From contig NZ_BMQC01000002.1 in the NCBI RefSeq assembly GCF_014647915.1, positions 62,001 through 126,000 of the forward strand: a stretch of DNA of 64,000 nucleotides, in the 5' to 3' direction. Numbering within the stretch: position 1 is the stretch's first letter; each line of letters starts with the position of its first letter. This DNA comes from Pilimelia terevasa. GTDB taxonomy: Bacteria > Actinomycetota > Actinomycetes > Mycobacteriales > Micromonosporaceae. The notes under the pieces are model-generated. The model saw only the letters and a program-made list of their open reading frames with translations, was not told where the DNA came from and ran no database searches. Below, one piece after another: positions 35,260 through 44,460 of the stretch. The position numbers and the translations under genes were made by a program.

Positions 35260-36630
35260 ATGGCAGGATCCGCGACGGACACCGGCGAGGTCGTCGCCGT
35301 CATCGGCGGCGGCGCCAGTGGCGTCCTGGTCAGCAGGGAGCTGCTGCGCCGCACCTCGGCGCGGGTGCGCCTGCTCGCCGCCGAGCCCGCCCCCGGCCCG
35401 GGCGTCGCCTACGGCGCGGCGGCGCCGTGGCACCTGCTGAACTCCCCGGCCGCCGCGATGAGCGCCGACCCCGACGACGTGGGCCACTTCCTGGACTGGT
35501 CGGCGGCCCGCGGCCGCCCGGTCGAGCCGGGCGCCTTCGTCGCCCGCCAGTGGTTCGGCGCCTACCTGCGCGACGTCTTCTCGGACCTGCGCGGCGGGTA
35601 CGCCGACCGGTTCGGCGTCGCCCAGGCCACCGTCGACCACGTGGCCGTCGACGGGCCGGGGCACGCGCGGCTGCTGCTGCGCGACGGCGCCCAGGTCGCC
35701 GCCGACCGGGTCGTCCTGGCCGTCGGCAACGCCACCCCGGGCATCCCGGCCTGCATCGGCCCCCATCTGTACGGGCACCCGGCGGTCATCACCGACCCGT
35801 GGGCCGCCCACGCCCTCACCCAGATTCCGACCGACCGGCCCGTGCTGCTGCTGGGCAGCGGCCTCACCGCGGTGGACGTGGCCCTGACCCTCACCCGCGG
35901 CGGCCACCAGGCGCCGGTGGTGATGACCTCGCGGCACGGCCTCCTGCCCCGCACCCACCGCCGCGGCGGCCAGCCCGCCGCACTGCCGGCGGGCTGGCCG
36001 CCGGCAGCCCGGTCGCTGTCGGCGCTGGTCCGGGCCGTGCGGTCCGCGGCCGCCGAGACCGGCGACTGGCGCGCCGTGGTCGACGGCCTGCGGCCGCACC
36101 TCGACGGCTACTGGCGCGGTTTCACCGCCGCCGAGCGGGAGCGTTTCCTGCGGCACGTCGCCCGGTACTGGGAGGTGCACCGGCACCGGATGGCCCCCGT
36201 CGTGGCCGACGACCTCGACGAGCTCCGCCGCTCCGGCGCGCTGGTCGTGCGTACGGGCCGGCTGCGGCACCTGTGGGCGGACGCCGACAGCGTCCTGCGG
36301 GCCAACCTGTCGGACGCGCCGGAGACCGACGAGCGGTTCGGCGCCGTGATCAACTGCACCGGCCCCGGCCTGTGGCCGGCGCACGCCGCGCCGGTGGTCC
36401 GCAGCCTGGTGGCGGCCGGCCTCGCCCGACCCGGGCCGTACGGGCTGGGGCTGGACGTCGGCGCGGACGGCGCGATCGTGGACAGCACGGGCAGTCCGCA
36501 GGACACGCTGTGGGCGGTCGGCCCGGCCCGGCGCGGCTGCTTCTGGGAGACCACGGCACTGCCGGAGATCCGCCGCCAGGCCCGGACCCTCGCCGACACC
36601 CTGGTGGCCCGCGCCAACCAACCGGCCTGA
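35260..36630 (+). CDS. FAD/NAD(P)-binding protein (COG4529-like)
   Basis: A 456-residue flavoprotein-like protein with an N-terminal GGGASG Rossmann motif (VAVIGGGASG at 12-21) and a second dinucleotide motif LLGSGLTAVD at about 201-210. The overall plan fits the FAD-NAD(P)-binding family related to YdhS. No partner or substrate is visible. It lies after adnB but has its own 109-bp gap with a CTATTTCCTATCGCATCGCT stretch that could be a promoter. Confidence 0.8.
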   Translation: MAGSATDTGEVVAVIGGGASGVLVSRELLRRTSARVRLLAAEPAPGPGVAYGAAAPWHLLNSPAAAMSADPDDVGHFLDWSAARGRPVEPGAFVARQWFGAYLRDVFSDLRGGYADRFGVAQATVDHVAVDGPGHARLLLRDGAQVAADRVVLAVGNATPGIPACIGPHLYGHPAVITDPWAAHALTQIPTDRPVLLLGSGLTAVDVALTLTRGGHQAPVVMTSRHGLLPRTHRRGGQPAALPAGWPPAARSLSALVRAVRSAAAETGDWRAVVDGLRPHLDGYWRGFTAAERERFLRHVARYWEVHRHRMAPVVADDLDELRRSGALVVRTGRLRHLWADADSVLRANLSDAPETDERFGAVINCTGPGLWPAHAAPVVRSLVAAGLARPGPYGLGLDVGADGAIVDSTGSPQDTLWAVGPARRGCFWETTALPEIRRQARTLADTLVARANQPA

Positions 36631-36986
36631 CCGCCGGCCGCGCAGCGGGCGCGCCACCCGACCCGCCGGGCGGGACCGTGCCCGGCAGGTCTCCTGCGGT
36701 CGGCCATCGAGTCGCGCCACAGCACGTCAGCCCTCAATGGAACGTAGGGAGGTCGCGGCGGGCGGAGTCGGCGCCCGAGACCGGCTGGTGGTCGGGTCAG
36801 GTCGATCCCTCGGTCACACAAGCCCGCTTACCCCTACGGGTGGCGGGTGTCAGGCACGCGCGCACCGTGCTGGACGGCATCGGTGCGTTGCTTCCCGTGC
36901 GTCCCGGCGGCGGGCCGGCGTCGCTCGCCGGGGCAATCCTCGGGTGAGTGACGTGGTCGGGGAGCGCGGCAGGCTAGGGTCGGGGG
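36631..36986. other. 356-bp intergenic region
   Basis: No gene or RNA seen. A weak hairpin (CCCGCTTACCC...GGGTGGCGGG) is at 36823-36847. The downstream M16 gene has its -10 box (TAGGGT) at 36975-36980. Confidence 0.5.
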
Positions 36987-38303
36987 GTGGCAGGGCGGAT
37001 GAAGACAGTGAAAGTACCGGTGACCCGGTACCCCGCGGAGCGGTTCACCTTGGACAACGGCCTGCGGGTGGTGCTCAGCCCCGACCGCAGCGCGCCGGTC
37101 GTCGGGGTCGCGGTCGTCTACGACGTGGGCATCCGGTCGGAGCCCGAGGGCCGCACGGGCTTCGCGCACCTGTTCGAGCACCTCATGTTCCAGGGCTCGG
37201 CGAACCTGGAGAAGCTGGCCCACTTCCGGCACGTACAGGGTTCGGGCGGCAGCTTCAACGGCTCCACCCACCTGGACTACACCGACTACTTCGAGATCAT
37301 GCCGAGCAACGCCCTGGAGCGCGCGCTGTTCCTGGAGGCCGACCGGATGCGCGGCCCGGCGCTGACCGAGGAGAATCTGCGCAACCAGGTGGACGTGGTC
37401 AAGGAGGAGATCCGGGTCAACGTCCTCAACCGCCCGTACGGCGGCTTCCCGTGGCTGAAGCTGCCGCCGGTGATGTTCGAGACGTTCCCGAACGCCCACG
37501 ACGGGTACGGCTCGTTCGTCGACCTGGAGAGCGCGACCGTCGACGACGCCGCCGAGTTCTTCCACCGGTACTACGCGTGCGGCAACGCAGTGCTGACCGT
37601 CTCCGGCGACTTCGACGTGGCAGCCTGCACCGCGCTCGTGGAGCGGCACTTCGGCAGCGTCGAGGCCCGGCCGGCGCCGGAGCGCCCGGACTTCGACGAG
37701 CCGGACCTGACCGCCGAGCGGCGGGCGGCGTACACCGACGCGCTCGCGCCGCTGCCGATGATCGCGGCGGGCTGGCGGGTGCCGGACCCGGTGGCGGATC
37801 TGGCCGCCTACCTGCCCTACGTGGTGCTGGCCGAGGTCCTCACCGACGGCGACGCCTCCCGGCTCGTCCGGCGGCTGGTGCAGGACGACCGGTCGGCGAC
37901 GCAGGTCGGCGCGTACCTGGGCTTCATGGGCGACCCGTTCGACGCGCGCAACCCGACGGCCCTGCTGATGCAGGCGGGCCTGCCGCCGGGCGGCAGCACG
38001 GACGCGGTGCTGACCGCGGCCGACGAGGAGCTGGACCGGGTGGCCACCGGCGGAGTGCCGGCCGACGAGCTGGCCCGGGTCAGCGCCCGGATGTGTACCC
38101 ACCTGCTGCGCGACACCGACTCGGTCCTCCAGCGCTCGCTGCGGATGGCGGTGCTGGAGCAGCAGCGCGGCGCCCCGGAGCTGCTCAACGCGCTACCCGG
38201 ACTGGTGTCGGAGGTGACCGCGGAGCAGGTGTCCGCGGCGGCGGCGACGCTGCGCCCGCAGCGTCGCGCGGTGGTCGAGGCGATGCCCGGAGGTGCGCGG
38301 TGA
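36987..38303 (+). CDS. M16 zinc metallopeptidase, catalytic subunit
   Basis: A 438-residue insulinase-family peptidase with the inverted zinc motif HLFEH (HxxEH) and the distal Glu region. Together with the next gene it resembles the heterodimeric bacterial M16 peptidases, in which one subunit is catalytic. The start GTG 36987 lies 6 nt after TAGGGT, a leaderless arrangement; an ATG 12 nt downstream is an alternative. It overlaps the next gene by 4 nt (GTGA). Confidence 0.9.
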   Translation: MAGRMKTVKVPVTRYPAERFTLDNGLRVVLSPDRSAPVVGVAVVYDVGIRSEPEGRTGFAHLFEHLMFQGSANLEKLAHFRHVQGSGGSFNGSTHLDYTDYFEIMPSNALERALFLEADRMRGPALTEENLRNQVDVVKEEIRVNVLNRPYGGFPWLKLPPVMFETFPNAHDGYGSFVDLESATVDDAAEFFHRYYACGNAVLTVSGDFDVAACTALVERHFGSVEARPAPERPDFDEPDLTAERRAAYTDALAPLPMIAAGWRVPDPVADLAAYLPYVVLAEVLTDGDASRLVRRLVQDDRSATQVGAYLGFMGDPFDARNPTALLMQAGLPPGGSTDAVLTAADEELDRVATGGVPADELARVSARMCTHLLRDTDSVLQRSLRMAVLEQQRGAPELLNALPGLVSEVTAEQVSAAAATLRPQRRAVVEAMPGGAR

Positions 38304-39616
38304 CGGTGACGGAGCTGCCGGCGCTGGGCCGGCCGACGAAGTTGAAGATCCCGGCCACGGCGGAGCGCCGGCTGCGCAGCGGCCTCACGGTGATCGCCGT
38401 GCGCCGCCCGGCGGTACCGCTGGTGGAGATCCGGCTGCGGATCCCCTTCGCCAGGGCGCCGCTGGCCCGGGCCAGCGTCCTGGCCTCGGCGCTGTTCACC
38501 GGCACCTCGCAGCGCTCGGCCGTCGAGCTGGCCGCTGCGCTCCAGGCCGTCGGCGGCGGCTTCGGCGCCGACCACGACCCCGACTGGCTGACCGTCTCGG
38601 GCAACTGCCTGGCCAGCGGGCTGGACACCACGCTGGAGCTGCTGCACGAGGTGCTCGCCGACGCGGCGTACCCGGCGCACGAGGTGACCACCGAGCGCGA
38701 GCGGCTGGCCGACCACATCGAGATCGCCGAGACCCAGCCGGGACACCTCGCGCGGGCGGCGCTGCTGCGCCGCCGGTTCGGCGGCCACCCGTACGCCGTG
38801 GAGGTGCCGGGGGCGGCCCAGGTCCGCGCGGTCGGGGCGGGGCACCTGCGCGGACTGCACGCGCTGCGGGTCACCCCGCGGGGGGCGTACCTCGTGGTCG
38901 TGGGCGACATCCGCCCGGAGCAGGCCCTCGACCGCGTCGAAGCCGCGCTCGGGCGGTGGAGGGGCGAGGCGGCCGGCAAGGCGATACCGGCGATCCCCGG
39001 GCCGCCGGAGGCGCCGCTGCTGCTGGTCGACCGGCCCGGCGCGGTGCAGTCCTCGCTGCGGCTGGCGCTGCCGGCGGTGGGGCGCAGCCACCCGGAGCAC
39101 GCGGCGATGCAGTTGGCCAACCTGGTCTTCGGCGGGTACTTCTCCTCCCGCTGGGTGGAGAACATCCGCGAGGACAAGGGGTACACCTACAGCCCGTTCG
39201 CCAGCGTCGAGCACGGCGCGGCCGGTTCGATGATCGTGCTGTCGGCCGAGGTCGCCACGGAGGTCACCGCCCCGGCGATGCTGGAGACGATGTACGAGCT
39301 GGGCCGGGCGGCGAGCCTGCCGGCGGAGCCGCACGAGCTGGAGCAGGCGCGCAACTACGTCCTCGGCGCGCTGCGGATCCAGATGTCGACGCAGGCGGGC
39401 CTCGCGGGCCTGGTCACCGCGTACGCGGGGCTGGGGCTGCGGATCGACCACGTGGCGACGTACAGCGAGGCGCTGGCGTCGGCGACCCGCGAGCAGGTGG
39501 CCGAGGCGGCGGCGCGGTACCTGGCGCCGTCGCGGGCGGTCGGCATCGTGCTCGGCGAGGTCGCGCGGATCGAGCCGGGGCTGGCGGCGCTGCTGCCGGT
39601 GGAGCGGGCCGCGTAG
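38300..39616 (+). CDS. M16 peptidase-like non-catalytic partner
   Basis: A 438-residue M16 homologue. Where the HxxEH motif should lie, the sequence reads LFTGTSQRSAVELA, so the zinc ligands and catalytic Glu are missing. The conserved C-terminal SSRWVENIREDKGYTYSPFA, which in active/inactive pairs shapes the substrate cavity, is present. It is co-translated with the catalytic subunit. Confidence 0.88.
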   Translation: MTVTELPALGRPTKLKIPATAERRLRSGLTVIAVRRPAVPLVEIRLRIPFARAPLARASVLASALFTGTSQRSAVELAAALQAVGGGFGADHDPDWLTVSGNCLASGLDTTLELLHEVLADAAYPAHEVTTERERLADHIEIAETQPGHLARAALLRRRFGGHPYAVEVPGAAQVRAVGAGHLRGLHALRVTPRGAYLVVVGDIRPEQALDRVEAALGRWRGEAAGKAIPAIPGPPEAPLLLVDRPGAVQSSLRLALPAVGRSHPEHAAMQLANLVFGGYFSSRWVENIREDKGYTYSPFASVEHGAAGSMIVLSAEVATEVTAPAMLETMYELGRAASLPAEPHELEQARNYVLGALRIQMSTQAGLAGLVTAYAGLGLRIDHVATYSEALASATREQVAEAAARYLAPSRAVGIVLGEVARIEPGLAALLPVERAA

Positions 39617-39677
39617 GCGCAGGCGGCGCGGCCGCCCCGCCGGGGGCGCCGGGCCGGGAGCAGACGGGACGGGGTAG

Positions 39678-40601
39678 TTGGCCGACATTCCACTGGCGCG
39701 CGCGGTCCTGGACCGGGCCGCGCACCGCCGCGCCGACGACGAGTGGCTGGCGGCGGCCTGGTCCCGCGCCCGGCTCGTGGTGGTCGACACCGGCGCCGGG
39801 GTCGCGGCGGTCGACGAGGCCGACGGGCTGGTCCTGCGGGGCACCGGCGAGGCGCCTACGGCGGCCGCGCCGGGCGTCGGCGCGTGGTTCCTGGGCGTCG
39901 ACGGCGAGGGGACGCCGTACTTCGCGGTCGACGCCCCGCTGGCGCCCTCCGCCGGTCAGCGGCTGGCCGGCCTGCGGGACGCGGCGCACGTGCTGTCCCC
40001 GTTGCACGCCGACCTTCTGGTCACCGCGCTGGGCATCGCCCACTGGCACGCCCGCCACCGGTACGCCGCCCGGTCCGGTACGCCGACGACGGCCGGCGAG
40101 GCCGGCTGGTCCCACGTGGACGCCGAGGGTGCCCGCTCCTGGCCGCGGACCGACCCGGCGGTGATCATGCTGCTCTGGGACGGCCGGCCAGGTACGCAGG
40201 GGCAGTGTCTGCTGGCCGTGGGTGCAGGGTGGGACAACGCGGAGGTGAAGCGCTTCTCCTGCCTCGCCGGCTTCGTGGAGCCGGGGGAGTCGGCCGAGTC
40301 GGCGGTGGCCCGCGAGGTCGGGGAGGAGGTGGGGGTCGCGGTGGGCGACATCCGGTACGTCGGTTCGCAGCCCTGGCCGTACCCGTCGTCGCTGATGCTC
40401 GGCTTCCTGGCCGAGGCCGATCCCGCGACGCCGCTGCGCCCGGACCCGGCCGAGATCGCGGAGGCGCGCTGGTTCACCCGCGCGGAGGTGGCGGCGGTCC
40501 GGGCGGGGGAGACGCTGCGGCTGCCCGACGGCGCGCGCGTCGCCGTCACCGACAACGCCTCGATCTCGGCCTCGCTGGTCAACCACTGGCTGGCCGGCTG
40601 A
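39678..40601 (+). CDS. nudC: NAD(H) diphosphatase
   Basis: A 307-residue NudC that hydrolyses NAD(H) and, in other bacteria, removes NAD caps from RNA. The Nudix box (198-220) and the NAD-specific SQPWPYPSS (230-238, with Tyr in place of the usual Phe) are present. The zinc-ribbon cysteines between residues 125 and 152 are all missing; the sequence reads RYAARSGTPTT and GARSWPRTDP. The start is TTG 39678, and no ribosome site is evident. Confidence 0.88.
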   Translation: MADIPLARAVLDRAAHRRADDEWLAAAWSRARLVVVDTGAGVAAVDEADGLVLRGTGEAPTAAAPGVGAWFLGVDGEGTPYFAVDAPLAPSAGQRLAGLRDAAHVLSPLHADLLVTALGIAHWHARHRYAARSGTPTTAGEAGWSHVDAEGARSWPRTDPAVIMLLWDGRPGTQGQCLLAVGAGWDNAEVKRFSCLAGFVEPGESAESAVAREVGEEVGVAVGDIRYVGSQPWPYPSSLMLGFLAEADPATPLRPDPAEIAEARWFTRAEVAAVRAGETLRLPDGARVAVTDNASISASLVNHWLAG

Positions 40602-40648
40602 ACCGGGTGGCCGGCTGGCACCGGCTGGCCGGCTGGCGCCGGACACGG

Positions 40649-40681
40649 CGGTGGGGGCGGCCTGACGGGCCGCCCCCACCG
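40649..40681. terminator. Bidirectional hairpin between nudC and DUF397 gene
   Basis: A 14-bp perfect stem (40649-40662 with 40668-40681) with a TGACG loop lies between two converging genes. Confidence 0.85.
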
Positions 40682-40713
40682 TGTCGTGCGGTCAGGCGTG
40701 TCGTGCGATCAGG

Positions 40714-40932
40714 TCAGGCGCGGTCGAAGTCGCCCGCGCGGATGCCGGCGACGAAGCCCTGCCAGGCGTCGCGGCCGAAGAAGAGGACGGGGCCGCCGCG
40801 GTCCTTGCTGTCGCGGACGGCGACGTTGGCGCGGTCCAGGGTGGCGACCTCGACACAGTTCGTCGAGGCGCTCCGGGTGGCCGTCCGCCAGTGCGCGTCG
40901 CGGAGCAGGCCGGTGAGCTCGGGCGTGGTCAT
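40714..40932 (-). CDS. DUF397 protein
   Basis: A 72-residue protein with the DUF397 core WRTATRSASTNCVEVA and VAVRDSKDRGGPVLFF. DUF397 proteins are common in actinomycetes and usually lie next to an XRE regulator with a DUF5753 domain. This one lies directly downstream of such a gene, so the two probably form one unit. The biochemical function is unknown. Confidence 0.9.
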   Translation of the reverse strand: MTTPELTGLLRDAHWRTATRSASTNCVEVATLDRANVAVRDSKDRGGPVLFFGRDAWQGFVAGIRAGDFDRA

Positions 40933-40985
40933 TGTCGGTAACTCCTGGTGAGGTTGGTTTCGCGTGCGGCCGCCGTCGGCCGTGC

Positions 40986-41975
40986 TCACGCTGTGGGTGC
41001 GGTGATGCGGCTGTCGGGGCCGCGTGGTGCAGGGGGTTTCGCCGGACGGCCGGCGGATTCGCCGTCTGGGGAGGACGGCGAGTCCAACTGGGGGGTGGAG
41101 GGTGCGGACGCGCGGGCAGCTCTCGCCGCCTGTGCGAACCATTCGCGGGTGGCCGCCGGGGAGCGGGCGGCCTCCCGCAGCCAGCCGAACGCGCTCAGGT
41201 ACTCGCGTAGGCTGCTGCCGTCGCTGAGGAGGTGGTCCCGGGCCAGCGCCTCGACGGCGACGGTCCCGGGGTCGTCGGGGTCGACGAACTGGTAGATCGA
41301 GAACGAGGTCGCCGGCACGTACCACGGTCCGACGACGACCTCCGGGGCGAGCAGCCGGAGGGTCACGTGCGGCAGGTCGGCCAGCGCGTGCAGGTGTTCG
41401 AGCTGGTCGGCGAGGACGTCGGGCGGCGCCACGCGGCGGGAGAAGGCGGACTCCTCCAGGATCGCCTCGTACACCGGCGGGTCGTTCTCGACGTGCAGCA
41501 GGCTGGTGCGGGCGGCCCGCGCGGCGACCTCGGCCTCCAGGTCGTCCGGGCCGGACGGTCGGCCGCCGAGGATCCGCCATCGGGCGTATCCGGGAGTCTG
41601 GATGAGACCGGGGAGGATCTGTTGCGCGTACTCGCGGATCATGGAGCAGCCGACTTCGAGTTCGGCGTACGAACGCTGCTGCGGCGTCATCGACGGGTAC
41701 GCGCGCATCCACCCACGACTGTTACCCGCGTCACGCGCGATGGCCACGAGTTGCTCGCGCAGCGGCCCCGTGGTGCCGTACAGGTCGAGCAGGTCGAGAA
41801 TGTCGCCCAGGTCGGCGCGGCTGCGACCGTTCTCGATCCGGGAGATCTTCGACGAGGAGGCCCAGCCGATCATCTCCACGACCTGATCGCCGGTCAGCCC
41901 GGCCCCCTCGCGGAGGCGGCGCAGTTCCGCGCCGAGTCGGCGGCGGCGCACGCTGGGGCTGGCTGCGCGGGGCAC
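40986..41975 (-). CDS. XRE-family regulator with DUF5753 domain
   Basis: A 329-residue protein. A helix-turn-helix (about residues 10-65: LRRLREGAGLTGDQVVEMIGWASSSKISRIENG) is followed by a DUF5753 domain. The gene is upstream of the DUF397 partner, a common actinomycete pairing. GTG 41975 is preceded by AAGGAGG, 8 nt away; a longer frame to 42185 is open but lacks a ribosome site. It is divergent from the ArsR gene. Confidence 0.9.
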   Translation of the reverse strand: MPRAASPSVRRRRLGAELRRLREGAGLTGDQVVEMIGWASSSKISRIENGRSRADLGDILDLLDLYGTTGPLREQLVAIARDAGNSRGWMRAYPSMTPQQRSYAELEVGCSMIREYAQQILPGLIQTPGYARWRILGGRPSGPDDLEAEVAARAARTSLLHVENDPPVYEAILEESAFSRRVAPPDVLADQLEHLHALADLPHVTLRLLAPEVVVGPWYVPATSFSIYQFVDPDDPGTVAVEALARDHLLSDGSSLREYLSAFGWLREAARSPAATREWFAQAARAARASAPSTPQLDSPSSPDGESAGRPAKPPAPRGPDSRITAPTA

Positions 41976-42069
41976 CGGCGGAACCTCCTTGGCGACAAGG
42001 TGTTGACGACCACGTTGGACAGTTGGAAGATCACCGACGGTCGGAACATGGGACAAGCTCGTGATCTTC

Positions 42070-42097
42070 GCAAGGAACCTTTCTAAAGATACCTTGC
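42070..42097. promoter_or_regulatory. 28-bp dyad operator upstream of the ArsR gene
   Basis: Left and right arms of 14 bp match at 11 positions, with outer arms GCAAGG (42070-42075) and CCTTGC (42092-42097). It lies just before the -10 box (TACGCT, 42104-42109) of the ArsR gene, where a repressor would block transcription. Probably the autoregulatory site of the ArsR protein, since ArsR proteins bind such dyads (inference). Confidence 0.65.
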
Positions 42098-42115
42098 GGG
42101 CCGTACGCTGGCCGG

Positions 42116-42712
42116 GTGACCGGCGTCCAGAGAGTGAACGATTTAGAAGTGCATGAGGTGCGGGATCCACAGGAACTGCGTGCAATTGCTCATCCGGTCC
42201 GACTCCAACTCCTGGACGAACTGTTCCTCGGCGGTCCGGCGACCGCCACCGAACTCGCCGAACGGCTCTCCCAGAGTCCGGCCAACTGCTCCTGGCACCT
42301 CCGTCAACTGGCCCGCTACGGCTACGTCGAGGAGGCCGGCGGCGGTGCCGGCCGCCGACGCCCCTGGCGGGCGATCTTCCGTCCGCGGCGCTGGGGCGCC
42401 GCGGACGACTCCGCCGCGCTGGCCCACGCCGGCAGCGCCGTCAGCGAACTGCTGCTGCGCCGCGAGCTCGACCAGTTGAGCGACTGGCGCGCCGCCCGGC
42501 GCGCCGAGCCCGCCGCGTGGCGCGACAACGGTTTCGTCAATCAGGCGATCGGGTGGCTGACCGCCGACGAGCTGGCCGCGGTCTCCGCCGAGATCGAGGC
42601 CATCCTGCTGCGCTACGCGGGCCGTGCGGCCCTACCCGCCGACCGGCCGGAGGGTGCCCGTCCGATCCGCTTCGTCGCCTGGGGGGTGCCGGTGCCCGCG
42701 GCCCCACAGTAG
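42116..42712 (+). CDS. ArsR-family winged-helix regulator
   Basis: A 198-residue protein with an N-terminal winged-helix (about residues 18-75: LRAIAHPVRLQLLDELFLGGPATATELAERLSQSPANCSWHLRQLARYGYVEE) of the ArsR/HTH_20 type. The C-terminal half has no obvious metal-binding cysteines. The leaderless GTG is 6 nt after TACGCT. It is followed after 80 bp by an MFS transporter, suggesting that it controls an efflux gene. Confidence 0.88.
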   Translation: MTGVQRVNDLEVHEVRDPQELRAIAHPVRLQLLDELFLGGPATATELAERLSQSPANCSWHLRQLARYGYVEEAGGGAGRRRPWRAIFRPRRWGAADDSAALAHAGSAVSELLLRRELDQLSDWRAARRAEPAAWRDNGFVNQAIGWLTADELAAVSAEIEAILLRYAGRAALPADRPEGARPIRFVAWGVPVPAAPQ

Positions 42713-42792
42713 ACGCTTTCCGCGCACCAGGCGGCCCCCCACCGACCGCCGCGGCACCGCCACCCCTCCCCCCTCGACCGGAGTGCCCCTGA

Positions 42793-44049
42793 ATGCGCAC
42801 CGTCCTCAAGCTCCCCGAGTTCCGCCGACTCTTCGCCGGGCTGGTCGCCAACCTGGTCGCCGACTCGGTACTGGTCCTGGCGCTCGCGATCTGGGTCAAG
42901 GACCTCACCCGGTCGGACGGCCTCGCGGGGGTGACGCTGTTCGCCGTCGCGGCGCCGATGGCGCTGGCCCCGCTGGTGGGCTGGCTGGTGGACCGCTTCC
43001 CGCGGCGCCCGTTCTTCGCCGCGGTGAACGTCGGCGCCGCGGCCGCGCTGCTGCCGCTGCTGCTGGTCGGCGGCGCCGCCGACGTGTGGGTGATCTACGT
43101 GGTGGCCGGGCTGTACGGGCTGGCGGGCATCGCCGGCAACGCCACCCTCAACGCGCTGCTGCGCGAGATGCTGCCGGCCCCGCTGCTCGTCGAGGCCAAC
43201 GGTGCCGTGCAGACCGTCAAGCAGGGGCTGCGGATGTGCGGGCCGCTGGTCGGCGCCGGCCTGTACGTCGCCATCGGACCGTGGTCGCTGGCCGTCGTGG
43301 CGGGCACCGGGTTCCTGGTGGCCGCCGGTGCGGTGGCGACGCTGCCGCCGGCGCGGCTGCGGCTGTACGTGCCGCGCCAGCCGCTGCGCGAGGAGCTGAT
43401 GGCCGGGTACAGCCACCTCATCGGCCGGGCCGCGCTGCGCCGTACGGTGATGGGCGCGGCGGTGGCGATGCTGGCGCTGGGCTTCGGCGAGGCACTGATC
43501 TTCGCGTACGTCGACAAGGGCCTGCGGCTGACCGACCCCGGCTTCGTCGGCGTCCTCATGGCGGTCCAGGGGGTGGGCGGCCTGCTGGGCGGGCTCACCG
43601 CGCCGACGGTGATCAACCGGTACGGCGAGATCGGCGGCGCGGCGCTGGGGCTGCTGCTGTTCGTCCCGGCCACCCTCGCGCTCACCGTGCCGGTGCTGCC
43701 CGTGGGCATGGTCGCGGTGGCGGTCTTCGGCGCCGGGGTGCCGATGGCGATCGTCGGCATCACCACCCTCGTCCAGCGGTTCACCCCGGCGTGGCTGCTC
43801 GGCCGGGTGACGGCGGTGAACGACGCGATGATCATGGGGCCGCAGGCCGCCTCGATCGGCATCGGGGCGGTCCTGGTGTCCTTCGTCGACTACCGCGTCC
43901 TGTACCTGGGCATCGCGCTCGTTGTCGCCGTCGCCGGGACGTACCTGTGGCGGGGCCGGCGGCTGTCCCCGCCGATGTCCCGGCTGCGGCCCATCGACCC
44001 GCCGGCCCGTCCCCAGGCGCCGGCCGCCAGCCGCGCGACCGCGGCCTGA
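42793..44049 (+). CDS. MFS transporter
   Basis: A 418-residue protein with about 11-12 hydrophobic helices of the major facilitator type. The loop LVDRFPRRPFF is a variant of the MFS signature A, and the protein fits drug-efflux-like MFS. Its C-terminus is disordered and basic. It follows the ArsR gene and is presumably regulated by it. The substrate is unknown. Confidence 0.88.
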   Translation: MRTVLKLPEFRRLFAGLVANLVADSVLVLALAIWVKDLTRSDGLAGVTLFAVAAPMALAPLVGWLVDRFPRRPFFAAVNVGAAAALLPLLLVGGAADVWVIYVVAGLYGLAGIAGNATLNALLREMLPAPLLVEANGAVQTVKQGLRMCGPLVGAGLYVAIGPWSLAVVAGTGFLVAAGAVATLPPARLRLYVPRQPLREELMAGYSHLIGRAALRRTVMGAAVAMLALGFGEALIFAYVDKGLRLTDPGFVGVLMAVQGVGGLLGGLTAPTVINRYGEIGGAALGLLLFVPATLALTVPVLPVGMVAVAVFGAGVPMAIVGITTLVQRFTPAWLLGRVTAVNDAMIMGPQAASIGIGAVLVSFVDYRVLYLGIALVVAVAGTYLWRGRRLSPPMSRLRPIDPPARPQAPAASRATAA

Positions 44050-44460
44050 GCGGCCCGGACGGAACCGGACAACCACCACGGGGCACGTCAGACAGGCGGA
44101 GCCTGTTGAATTGAGTTTCGCCGGTGGGCCGCATGAGCGCTACGACTGGTGAGACTTGTTTCCGTAGCGCCTACTCACCCTGTCCGCACTTTGTGGGCAT
44201 CAGCATTGGCGGCCCTACCCAAACCGGCACCCGTTTCCGATGCGGCCGCCTATTCGGCTGAATTTCGGGCGTATCGCCAGTGCGTGTTTTCCGGCTGTGA
44301 GGAGGTGGGTGGAATTACGACCTCGTTCAGCTTTCGATTCCTGCGAGTGGGTCAGCGGATCGACGCACCTTGTTCGTGGTCGCCTTGTCGCGGCGGGCCC
44401 GTCGCGGGTTCCACGCCAAGGAACTCCAGCCCGCCCGCGGCCCCAGGAACAGGAGAGTCC
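44050..44460. other. 411-bp intergenic region with lower GC
   Basis: The base composition is visibly lower in GC than in the neighbours. I see no convincing gene or RNA. It probably contains the promoter of the exoprotein gene, and GGAGAG lies just before its ATG at 44461. An open frame here runs on into the exoprotein region but has no family match. Confidence 0.4.
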
